Assembly: GCA_005408345.1 (NCBI GenBank)
Contig: SEMN01000158.1
Location: 434,001-498,000, forward strand
Direction: 5' to 3'
Length of the DNA stretch: 64,000 bases
Source: Macquaria australasica
Lineage: Eukaryota; Chordata; Actinopteri; Centrarchiformes; Percichthyidae
This document shows positions 24,485 to 34,748 of this stretch, piece after piece. Position 1 is the stretch's first letter. Each line of letters begins with the position of its first letter. The notes beneath the pieces were generated by a model that was not told the origin of the DNA, searched no databases, and worked only from the letters and a program-made list of their open reading frames with translations. Made by a program: the position numbers and the translations under genes.

Positions 24485-27400
24485 GATTTTGCCGCCTTTT
24501 GCTGCCTTTTGTTACTGGAAACAGGGTTGGCGAGAGTGGAATTTGCAGGCCATACAACCAAAACAATGAGCTAAAAGAAGCTAAATAGCACAGTAGAGTT
24601 GCAGAGCTGGGTAGCATTTCTCTGTGTGTTCACTGTGAGCAATCCCTTTTACATTGCATGCAGTCATCTGATCCATTATTAATGTAAAAAGTTTTTTATA
24701 TAAATAAATGTTCAAATATACGTACTGGATATCAGGTACTGGAACAATTGAAGGCATTTCAGCTTTATGGGCTGTTAGCATAAGTAGCGATAGCCTAGTT
24801 AAGAAGCAGGGATCACTGCACAGCTTTAAAAGCAAGCTCAACAGGCAAGTGAACTTTGTCACTAAATGTTGTGGCAGCAGGGGCACTGTTGCATAACCGC
24901 AAGTGTTAAAAGAATTAGAGTCTTTGTGGGGGGTCAAGTTATCAGTTAACAAACCCACACCGATACCCAGCCACCCACACACTCATTCAAAATCCCTCTA
25001 CACCTCTCACTCTGGGAGCAGTGCAGGTCCACTGGTCTGGCTCCTCTGTGGTTCAGGGGCTTTGATAGGGAGATTATAAGGGACCAGCTTTTATGCTTGA
25101 TGTCCACCGGGTTACACAAAGAACACGGCTTTATCCATTTAAATGGACTAAAGAGGGACATTGTTCTCCTGTAATCCAGCTTCAAGATAAAATCATAAGC
25201 AAGTACAGAGAAACAGAGAGTTTTGTTTGCTCAAAAATCCCCAGACACCAGTAATTATTTCCCCTGCCAATTTATTGTCTTAGATCCATCAAATAATTTC
25301 TTTTCAGAAGTTATACAGCCGAAGACATTTCAAGACAAACTTTATATCTTCTCTGCCCTGGAAGTCTGTGGGACTCCAGCTGTAATCTTAGATCTTGAAG
25401 CTGGAAGGGATGAGACTGGACCCGACGTCCAGATTCCTGCAATGAATGACAGAGAAAGAGGAACACAGAAAAAGAGGAACAAAGAAAAAGAGGAAGGGAG
25501 CTACAGACAGACACAGGGAGTGATGGAGTGATGTGTTTTATGTGTGTGTGTGTGTGGGTTTTTCTGTGGTTGCTCAGCCGTTTCCTTCTCTGTTATTATG
25601 GGCATTAGCCCACCACAGAAGCCCCCACAGTTTACAGTAGAGTTTGACAGAAGAAAAACATGTGTTGTTCAATTGTTGTTTAGTGACTTCATGGTGTGGT
25701 CCAGAGATTTTGTCTGGAGAGGCCATTATATTACATTTGTGCAGAATCAAAGGAAAAATATAACCGTTCATGCATTTGTTAACAATGGGATTCTCATACA
25801 TGTTTACAAAGAATTTAAGTTCCCAGCATTTTTTCCCCTGATTTATCATGGCTAAGTTATCTGTGAGGTTCATCACCACGTCAAAGGCAACAAACAAGAA
25901 ACAGCTTCTCTCTCATACATCTTGTGAGGCTCTGAATAACTTAGAGAGAAACAGCAATCATACAGCAAAATAAAAGCCAAAAGGGGCAAAGAAATAAAAG
26001 CAAACATTATTTTGACTTCATTTTCTTTTATTAACATTTCTGCACAACACAATGTTGAGCAATAGTTGCCAACAAGAACAATGACTTTCTTTTAAAAGTA
26101 ATTTTAGAAAACACAAAAACACTTCAGAAAATGTGCTGAAACAACATTCATAACATTCATAATCTGTTAAATAGCTCCCAGTAAATTATACGCAGAGCAC
26201 TTCAGAAAGGCTTAATCAAGCATTAACTTATTTCTTTAAGTCACTTTCTTTGCTTAGTTAGACAGTCTCCAATTTTCCTCTCTGAATTTAGCAGCATTCT
26301 TTGAACTGTTATAATCTCCTGTATTGCTGATATTTATTAATGAGCGTTTACATGTAATTAAGTAACCTGGTTACAGTCAGCTTTCTCCAGTAAGCTGATT
26401 TCTTGAGCATCATGTAAACGAGAAACCCATTTAGGGGGAGATTAGAGAAACTTTTTTTGCCTGGCTAGATTCCTCCTGGAGAACACCGATTTATTGGCCA
26501 TGTATGTACGCAACCGCTGGGTTTCTAATTGACTTTTTACATGTGAGCATGTGCAAGACTTAAGACAGGGAAAGTTTTTCTGTTAGACCACAGCAGCAGG
26601 ATGAAAGGAAAGATCATTACACATAGTGATGCGTTCTGGTATTTTAAATAATTCCATGCAAAATCAGGACGCACCATCTTTTATAGTTAAAATAAGTAAG
26701 AAATGCTTCCAAAATAAGCTCAGCGGTATGTATATGCAGATTTATGGTAACTAGGACTTCTTACCTGAGTAACCTGATTTCTCTCTTTTTTTTTGTTGCA
26801 TGTAAACATAGTAAATGTTTGTTCATCTTGTGACATAAGAGCAAAAATGTCAGTAAAACATTACATTTCACATATTCACTCTACACTACTTCAACATGTT
26901 GAAGATATATATTTCATAAGACCTATAAAATAATCCCCACACTTATTAAATACTTCTCGTATTTGGTTATTGTATTATTTTTACTATTTCTACAGATTTC
27001 TATTCTCTCTTTATCACCACCACAATGGCCTAATTTCTGTACAGAGGCCAACGGTTTCATTTTATCTCATATTTCTCAACTCATTGTGTTGATGGAGCAT
27101 GTGATTGGCTTGTAATTACAAACAGCTCTTCCATGCGAACACGATCATGGCTGAATTGGGAAAGCCCGGGTCAACAGAGCCCGTCTGTAACCAGCTCAAG
27201 GACACCTGTTATCCAGAATCACCAAATGCCAAGTTTAGTGAAGCCAGATAACCCCCCAAAAAGAGCCCGACCGAGTTAAATCTGCTTTGTCATACAGGCC
27301 TCGCTGTTTTAACAGCTCGAATGAGGCGGTGCCCTCACAGCACCTGATCACATGCTGCATTTCTTGCATGCTTCAAGGATCCCAGGTGCTGGCTTACATA

Positions 27401-27544
27401 AGACAAGCCACTGACGCTGCCCGCTCACCAAGCCCTGTTATGTCTGGAATGGACTTTTTAATTAACTTGTACAGTCTGTCTTCATCTCAGTTCCTCTGCC
27501 TCCCTCTGTCTGTCACTGTCTCAAATGTACAGTATGGCACATGA
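24485..27544. other. Unique DNA, no gene
   Basis: No exon recognised. Frames of up to 133 codons are low-complexity or overlap others. A 14-bp palindrome TCCATTTAAATGGA is at about 25134-25147. The part 27080-27500 is non-repetitive and motif-rich. Confidence 0.5.
27111..27120. promoter_or_regulatory. Palindromic homeodomain site, candidate conserved element
   Basis: TGTAATTACA is a perfect palindrome built from two TAAT cores, the type of site bound by paired-class homeodomain dimers. It lies in a unique stretch (about 27080-27500) that also holds CACCTG E-boxes at about 27205 and 27342 and a TEAD-like GGAATG near 27447. Enhancer role is inference. Confidence 0.3.
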
Positions 27545-27648
27545 AGGGTCAACTGTCATATTGTACATATTTTTTTATTTTATATTTCATATTTATGCAT
27601 CTTGACTTGCAGTACTTGCTTCCATCTTTCTTTATATTTTCTACTTAC

Positions 27649-28149
27649 TGTCACAAACTCCGACACAAAACTGGTGGACTCAAGTGCACGACTCTTCAGA
27701 CAGTGTAAGGTGTATCAACAAATCTTTTACTGAAGATGAATTCAACAAAAAATGCTCACGAGGAGGATATACAAAGTGCAAAACAAAACGCTCACAAGGA
27801 GGATCAAAAAATAACAGACTGAAGAAAAACCTGATGCATGGAAAACTCGCTGGTACTCTTGACTCAGATCTTTTTAAGGACAAAACAAGACGAACTGGCA
27901 CAGGACAAAGGGAGACAAGGACTATTTATACATGAGGTAGGGGGAAACAGGTGAGACCAATCAGGGGTGGGGTAGACAATCACAACGGCGGGAAAATCAC
28001 ACAAAGGGAAGAAGTCAGGGTTTGAAACGAGAGGGAAAGGTGAGTACAAAATAAAACAGGAAGTGCAGGACGAGTGACTTCACCTTAACATAAAACTAAA
28101 ACTAAGACATGACATGAAATACAATTAACAAATCCGACGAGACACAACA
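27649..28149 (-). mobile_element. Solo LTR of an LTR retrotransposon
   Basis: 501 bp beginning TGTCACAAACTCC and ending GAGACACAACA (TG...CA ends), flanked by a perfect 5-bp duplication CTTAC at 27644-27648 and 28150-28154. On the minus strand it has the order of a fish LTR: an upstream region with CTGATTGGTCTCACC, a TATAAATA box, a transcribed region beginning near CCTTGTCTCCC, and an AGTAAA possible polyadenylation signal near 27730. No gag-pol is adjacent, so it is a solo LTR, normally left by recombination between two LTRs. The superfamily is not proven, but a 5-bp TSD fits Gypsy-type elements. Confidence 0.78.
27923..27930 (-). promoter_or_regulatory. TATA box of the solo LTR
   Basis: TATAAATA on the minus strand, about 220 bp from the LTR's 5' end and preceded by a CCAAT-like ATTGG. 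This is the usual promoter layout of an LTR. Transcription would run toward lower coordinates. Activity is unknown. Confidence 0.5.
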
Positions 28150-28529
28150 CTTACTATGTTGAGTGTTATGCACTAATATAACAAGGCAAATTCCCTGTAT
28201 GTGAAAACCTACTTGGCAATTAACCTGATTCTGATTCTGCTCTATAGATGAACGACTTCAAGAAGAGAGAGACATTACATGCAACATAACTTTCTTTTCC
28301 TTTTTGCAGCCTAATGCACATAGGTTTTAAAGGACTGTGCATATGTTTTGAGACTTCACTGGTTACTCAACATACTGAAAGCTAAAATGTACTGGATTGC
28401 GGTTATCTTCTGGATTAAGGAAGTTGGTGCCACGACTCTCCGGACCATATTGAGAATTGTGTCCCATGGGGGACAAAAATTTGTGAGTTTTTTTAAAAAA
28501 TGTTATTAACAATGGATCAAATGACTATG

Positions 28530-28915
28530 TGTAATGAGAAAGGGGTCACTTGTAATGACAGCTCCCCTCAGCTCTATGGATCATTTTAGTATCTTTCAGC
28601 TCATCGTTTTGGTTTTACAGCCCCAAACTTTACTCTTCTTGGTTTACTCTCACCGCACTAGTCAACTTCGTCCGACAGCTGCTTTCAGTGAAAAAAGGTC
28701 TGATAAATCCACTGTACGCCAACTCCGCAGCACCAAACAGTACAACAAATGGTATCTAGCAGTGGAAGAACCAGATATTTCCCTCAGGAAGTCAAGGTGG
28801 ACAGAAACACAACTCCAAATGAATGTTAATGTCCGTTTCTGCTTGATGTGTAACTGTTTGCGAACATGTTTGCCATATCAACTTTATAAGGTGGTAATAT
28901 GTCACTGCATAGAGC
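28530..28915 (-). mobile_element. PR-1 repeat copy, reverse
   Basis: Includes GAAAGGGGTCACTTGTAATG, CTTTCAGCTCATCGTTTTGG, CCAGATATTTCCCTCAGGA, ACTCCAAATGAATGTTAATG and GCCATATCAACTTTATAAGG, the reverse counterpart of 8464-8790 and co-linear with 43711-44100. The 129-codon frame across it comes from the repeat and is not a gene. Confidence 0.82.
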
Positions 28916-31900
28916 CGAGGTAAACACGTGTCTGGTGTAGGAAAATCCTGTATCTAACAAGCTAAAGGCTCAGATCATCTTGAGAGAGAAAACAGCTGTA
29001 ATGGGATGATGGTGTCTGCTAGATGTGTAAGTAGGCCACTGTTTGGTACATGACTTGATGAGGAGGTGGTTCATCAGTTCTGTGTTTCAGTGAGTTTGTT
29101 TTATAGTCTTTGTGTGCAGCCTTAATGTGCACAGTTACCAGTAACTCAATCCTGCCGTTTTCCTGTCAAAAGGTCTTCTTCTAGTCCATGCATGCAAAAC
29201 TGAGAAATGCCACACCTGCAAACCAGTTATTAAAAAAGACGCTGAGCCAATGGTGGCGCACTAAAGTAACCATAAACTGTAACGTCCTCTCACTCCGAGG
29301 CAGCATGCATACTGTATATAGCCTGAGTAGATAAGTATAAGAGATTGATGGCCCAGGTTATGAAAATAGCTGTTTTTGTGAGACAGTTTTATCTCTGAGA
29401 GTGTCCTCTGGGCATCTTCACCTCCACCCCCTCTCCACCTCTCCCCACAGTGTCTTAGTCTTCAAGCACACATAACGTTAACCTTGTTCACTGTGGTGGG
29501 TCCTACAGTGGAGGGAAGCTGTTTTTATGTCCAACTGCACACATTTGTACTCAGTGGGGAATGGTGCTGATTAAAAGCAACCTCAAAGCCATGTTGTGCT
29601 AGTCCCTAATTTGCATGTCGTGAGCGTGCCGTATCAAATACAACTAGTGTTGTGAAACCCAGAACAGAAGCCCCTCGTTACCAGCTGCATGATTATTTTT
29701 CTACTTCCACCAAGAGGAAGTGTCAGCGGCGGGTTACGACGCCGGGATTAAACATATGTTATCTCACTTTTGTTTGATTTATTACATTTGAAGATTTCAC
29801 TCCCATCTATTTTCCCCCAGCTGACAGGCTGAATTACATAATATACAAAACAGCAGAGGACCTGTGACCCCGCTCGCATGGAGAGTTATTTGGCTTCCCT
29901 GAACTACGTCGATTCCAGTGGAAACATCCACACATCAAAGACTTTCTTTGCAAATAAAAAAAAAATAAAAAAAAGTAGATTGACTCTTCAAGAAAGGGGC
30001 TGTGGTGGACAGGACAAAGGTGGGTTTTGTGTGGTAAAAATGGTCCATAAAGGCCCATTGAGGAGCAGAGGCGGGACATAAATATGAGCTGATTGAAGAT
30101 GGCGTGTTGTGACGGGACGGAGGATGTGTTTGGAACAGGAGCTCAGCTGTGAGATGAAGTGTTTGCCATCCCAAGAGACCTGTGACAGGAGACGTAGTTA
30201 TGCCAAAAATCTGTGTATAAATATGTGTGTGTCTGTGTGCGCAACTCGTTAAATATACCAATAGGCTTAAACGATTGATTAGTACAGCAGAGTATGGGAG
30301 AGTAAGTTGCTGGTTTGCACACACACTCACCACCTTCAGCTGTCAACAGAGGTGTCGCTCATAGGTTTAAATGTGTGTGACTGGGTGTGTATTAAGACGT
30401 TTTCTTTGAGATTTTTTTCCCAGTCAACCCTTCCTAAACCGATAAACACCTCCCGCACTTCCTTAAAGATACCCTCTCGAGTTTTCTCGTAAACAAAGTT
30501 AGATTTACATTCAGTGTTTTCTGAACACATTTTACATCCAACAAACATGTTGAATGCTTTTTCTCCCTCATGAAACATTTAAAAACACTATTTTTTTTAA
30601 GATATTTTGGAACCAGCATTGTTTACGTACCTTGTTAGCTAGCTGATAGTCTTCTTCTTCCTCACCTTTATTGGTGCATTGCTACATTTCATGGTTGATG
30701 TTGATAAGTCGAACAGTGTTAATTGGAAGGAATTTGTGTAGTGTTGCCTTAAATAACAATATAGTAACATAATATAGCAATATAGTTATAGTACTAGTAT
30801 TTTGTTCCTGTAAAACACCAAATTTGAGGAAAATTAAGGAAACTTTTTTACTGTGATTTTGAATACTCAAGCAAATATCCTAATATATTTCAACATTAAA
30901 GTCTGTGTAAAGCAATAATAAATATGTGTTCTGTTGTCACACAGCAGAAAAATGTGTTATTAACCACCCAGCCAAATTTGGATAATTAAAAAAATTGGCA
31001 AGTATATAAAATTGGGTTTCAAAATCGTGAAAAAATAAGCAGTATTCTCTGCCCTTTAATTTTGTCCATACTGCCCACCCTGAGCTTCCCTATAACATTA
31101 TAATCTAGGCTGTTATCAGCTCTTATCATTCTCCTTGCTCTCCAAAAAATGTGTAAGTGAGGAGGAGTAACATCCTCTCTGCAAGCAAGAGCCAGCAAGA
31201 AGTGATTATGGGATCTATTTTGAGAATACGGCGTGTTTTCCATCAGAAACATATACAGCACTTAACTACATACACATATGCTGCACAGACAGACACTCAC
31301 ACAGAGAGAAAAATATGTTCTCTGATTGCTGACTGATATAATCTCAGTCCCATTCCTGTCAGCCACAGTTCACCAAAGACCAAGCAGTTCAGCGTTCAGT
31401 AGGATCCCTCTATTCATAAGAATCAGTAGCAGGAAATCAAGTTCTTTCCAACTGTTTTATTAGCCATGTGAGAGTATCTGTCATCCTCCTGCTGCTCTCT
31501 GATGAGAAATAAGAGACGTTGAGGCGAGCGGCTGCCCTCCATCATCTCAGAGGGCTTCAGCCAAACTATACAGTCCAGAACAGAAATCTGACCGAGTCCG
31601 ACAACACTGGCAGGAAATTAATGACATTCCCAAACCTAAGTGGCTGCCTTTTACTCAGATTGAAATTTATACAGTTGGTCTGCTCCTTCATTCAATCCTT
31701 GGATGAAAAATATTGTTTTACATTTATTTCACAATTTAAATAAATGCTGTATGATGTCCTATGATGAAATAACGGGTAAAAGTGGAATATTTTTTTGCAC
31801 GTGTCCAAATAAGATACGTCCACGTGCCAGTATAAATGAGTGGAAGCAGCTAAATGTAGAGGACAGTGGGGGCGAGAACCATGGCCATGTTTGAGGTCAA

Positions 31901-32179
31901 GGGTGTCGAGGCATGCAGAGGTCCAGCAGACAGAGCACGACCTTCTCGGCGGGAAGGGAAAACATTTGACAGGAGACACAACTTGGGGATGAAGATGGAT
32001 CACGCCACAGAAAGCGCAGACATTGTTCCAAAAGGCCAAGACATGATCGGCGCTCAAAAGGTTATTTATCTTCATCTGCGAAACAATTTAGTGTTACGTT
32101 TTTTGCAATCGCAGAAGTTTCCCAAACAGCTGGATGGATGTCTTCAATCACAACTAACAACAAAATGTACATGAAAGGT
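28916..32179. other. Unique DNA, no gene
   Basis: The stretch 29660-29950 is unique and GC-balanced, with a TCGTTACCAGCTGCATGATT phrase, possibly a conserved non-coding element. AT-rich and low complexity at about 30730-31000. Frames of up to 132 codons show no protein similarity. Confidence 0.45.
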
Positions 32180-32238
32180 TTTTAGCCATGCGTGTCGGCC
32201 TGTCTTTCGGTTGATTGGTCCACCACTTTGGTCCAGAC

Positions 32239-33227
32239 TAGAGATGCACAGATATGGAATTTCATGGCCGATAACAATAACTGATAATTATCTGTTTCTT
32301 GTGGCAGATACCGATATGATAACCAATTATATGAATCTCACAAATGCAGAAATGTGAAGAGGAAAATATATATTTTCAGACTGACAACTTTAGCAGTGAT
32401 GAGAGACCCTTCACCATGCTTGGAATAAAGAATGCATTAAACTATTGTAAACGTATTTGTAATAACCTTCGTCTGTTAATTCAATATATAGACTAATTAA
32501 ATTACATTCTGTTGCACTGATTAATGGTTACCTGAAGCTATTGGACTCCACTGTTCAGAAAGGGTGCAGGCCTTTTACAATGAACTGGCTAACAGTCCTG
32601 TGGCATCATTCATCTTCTCCTCTGCTGCTGATGTCAAGGGTTTACATGCATTCAACTAATATTCAGATACATAGCTAATTAGGCTCAACCGTTACCTACA
32701 ATTAGCGATCGCCTCTAGCTCATTCATGATTTGCTATTAGCAGAACATGCTCTGTATGGCTGTCATTTTTTGCAAGTTTATGTTTTGCTTGTTTAACAGC
32801 CTGTACCTCGTCCCTCTCAAACAGATCTTGTTTCTTATAGAGGACTCAAGTTAAATATATTTAACTTGAGTCGAAGGCGACTCAAATGGACTTTAGGTCG
32901 TATACAACCTAAAGTCTATTTTAGTCTCCTCTGTGGTCTCTCTGCTGTGGAGCTCAGCCCTTGTGCAAATAGGCAGCGACACCGAGAGCAGAGCAGAGCA
33001 GAGCAGAGGAGAGAGAGGCAGACAGGCAAAAATCCCCATTCAGAACTGGGTTTCAAAAGGCATACTAGTCCACCGCCAAGCCTCCGCATTAACTAACATG
33101 ATTAGCAGCGAAAATTTTCGTATCGGAACAATAACAATTATATAATTTTCCTGCTGTAGACGTGTGGATTCTTGCCAATATATTTAACCCAATAATATAT
33201 TGGCCACCGATGTATCATGCATTCCTG
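32239..33227. mobile_element. 989-bp hAT-type DNA transposon, non-autonomous
   Basis: Ends read TAGAGATGCACAGATATGG (left) and GATGTATCATGCATTCCTG (right). The right end in reverse, CAGGAATGCATGATACATC, aligns with the left end, giving imperfect terminal inverted repeats of hAT type. The element is flanked by a perfect 8-bp target duplication GTCCAGAC (32231-32238 and 33228-33235), the length diagnostic of hAT transposition. The GATAACAATAACTGATAATT and ACCGATATGATAACCA blocks near the left end resemble known fish hAT termini. No transposase frame is present, so movement would need a transposase supplied elsewhere. It contains two long palindromes at 32843-32916. Confidence 0.86.
32843..32916. 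repeat. Two adjacent long palindromes inside the hAT element
   Basis: Positions 32843-32872 form a perfect 30-bp palindrome (arm GACTCAAGTTAAATA, no spacer). Positions 32889-32916 form a 28-bp palindrome with one mismatched pair (left arm GACTTTAGGTCGTA). They are 16 bp apart, and the spacer carries a further GACTCAAA. Each could extrude as a cruciform or form an RNA hairpin. Confidence 0.95.
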
Positions 33228-33422
33228 GTCCAGACTGAAATTTCTCAACAACTATTGGATGGATTGCCATGAAACTCAGTACAGACATTCATAGACCCTA
33301 AAGTATCAAGCCTACTGACGTGTGATCTTCTGACCTTTCCTCTAATTCGTCTAATACTTTGATTTATGACCAAAAACCTGCAAAACAAATGACATTCCCA
33401 TCAGCCTCTGCTGTACTTTGTG

Positions 33423-33451
33423 TTTTTTTGTTTTGTTTTGTTTTGTTTTTG
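33423..33451. repeat. TTTTG pentanucleotide repeat
   Basis: Four to five TTTTG units, expanded within the PR-2 copy between its TACTTTGTG and GTGCTAATT segments. Confidence 0.92.
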
Positions 33452-33460
33452 TGCTAATTT

Positions 33461-34347
33461 TTACTCTATTGTTTCTTAAATTCAACACTCTCTCTAGTCA
33501 CAAGAAGGATGCTGCAACTTGTTAGCACCAGAAAAAAACAGTGACCTTTTTCTGTTTTGCGACACTTTTGTGCTCTTAAGCAATATTGCAGATTTGCTGA
33601 CAACTCTAAAGGAATGGCACAACAGATGTGGGAAAATGAGCCCATCACATTGTCAATAAGTTGATTCATTTGACATGTTGTTCTCCTTGTACTTATTCCA
33701 TTTGTCCCCAAGAAGAAATGTGGTGGAACACATGCTAGATGATTGGCAGTACAAAGACTGAACCTCAACCAAACCAGAGAAAGATATTATTTTGAAGATC
33801 TGTGCATATACCGTTACTGATACAAACACAAAGACAAGTCTTGCTAGGTGTGTTGTTACAGTCCTGTTATTATTTGTACACTACATTATTCACAACATGT
33901 TGTCAAGATGAACAGACCCTCTGTTTTACATTGCTATGCTGCATTAGATCGGCTGTCTTTTAGTATCATATCATAGCTGCCAAAATGTTTCGCTATCATT
34001 GCCCACACTTAATAAATTCCACAACTGCTAAGCAAAGGCTCCTTTGTTTTCTCAGCTTTGTTGTAACTAAAATATCCACCATCCAAATCATTTTTGTCTT
34101 GCATAGATTAACCATTGCAGGGTATGACTCATCATCTTTGCAGCAGTAATGAAAAACACTCCCCATGGAAGCAAGTGATCAGCAAAGTCATTAAATTTGA
34201 AATTCTTGTGGCGGCTGTTTTAATGTGGTAAAAACCTGTTGATGTTTGTGTTACATGATGCACCTGTGAGGATTTATGTGAGAAAACCTGCTACCTGAAC
34301 TGTTGTGCTTCTTCAGGTCCATACTGGTGAAAAAATGTCATGCAAAC
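33461..34347. other. Unique DNA, no gene
   Basis: No repeats or exons recognised. A 100-codon minus-strand frame at 33466-33768 has no known similarity. Confidence 0.5.
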
Positions 34348-34741
34348 CATATTAGACGTTAATATTTTCAAGCACTGGCCCCCAGGGGCCACCAAGCCCC
34401 TAAATTTAGTGGCCAAAGTACATTTTTGGTGGCCCAAATTAAAGGTACGTAAAAACAATACAGAAAAGGCAATTTAACACAACTTAACACAGTCTTCCTT
34501 AACTGTGACACTTCAAATATATTTTTAGAATAATTTATTTAAATTGTAAACATATGGTACATATATTTTCTTACAGTCTCTTAGTTCGGATTTGGGATGT
34601 TTGTGGAACTGTAACATTGCTTTGGTGAATGCAAAGTATATCCGGTATAGGGATAAAACTTGGTGGCCACAGGGGGCCACCTACATGGAGTATATGGTGG
34701 CCACAAACTAACTTAACTTAACCATGGTTAATGTCAAACCC
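34348..34741. mobile_element. Degraded inverted-repeat element (hAT-like)
   Basis: The left side reads ATTAGACGTTAAT and CAAGCACTGGCCCCCAGGGG. The right side reads GGTGGCCACAAACTAACTTA and GGTTAATGTCAAACC, which in reverse aligns with the left as TTTGACATTAAC. Inside, the GTGGCC(A/C)-rich blocks recur near both ends. TGCAAAC occurs on each side (34341-34347 and 34742-34748) and may be a target duplication, though the exact ends are ambiguous. No ORF. Confidence 0.5.
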
Positions 34742-34748
34742 TGCAAAC

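Larger units (their letters stand above)
27545..28239 (+). mobile_element. LINE 3' tail, split by a solo LTR
   Basis: After the LTR the sequence continues AACAAGGCAAATTCCCTGTA, ACCTACTTGGCAATTAACC and the tandem end CTGATTCTGATTCTG (to 28239). This is the hallmark 3' terminus of abundant fish LINEs, where ACTTGGCAATAAA is normally followed by GATTCT units. The T-rich DNA before the LTR (from about 27545) is consistent with the same 3' UTR. Removing 27649-28154 (the LTR and one TSD copy) rejoins the two halves. The left limit is uncertain and no ORF remains. Confidence 0.65.
32180..33460 (+). mobile_element. PR-2 repeat copy 2, interrupted by a hAT element
   Basis: The left part (to 32238) holds GTGTCGGCCTGTCTTTCGG and CCACCACTTTGGTCCAGAC. 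The right part (from 33228) resumes GTCCAGACTGAAATTTCTCA, then AACTATTGGATGGATTGCC and CAAATGACATTCCCATCAGC. Without the insert and one duplicate the junction reads as the normal family sequence. A TTTTG expansion sits inside it at 33423-33451. Confidence 0.85.

Noticed and set aside
28534..28923. 129-codon frame
   Set aside because: It lies entirely within a PR-1 repeat copy, and other copies do not keep the frame.
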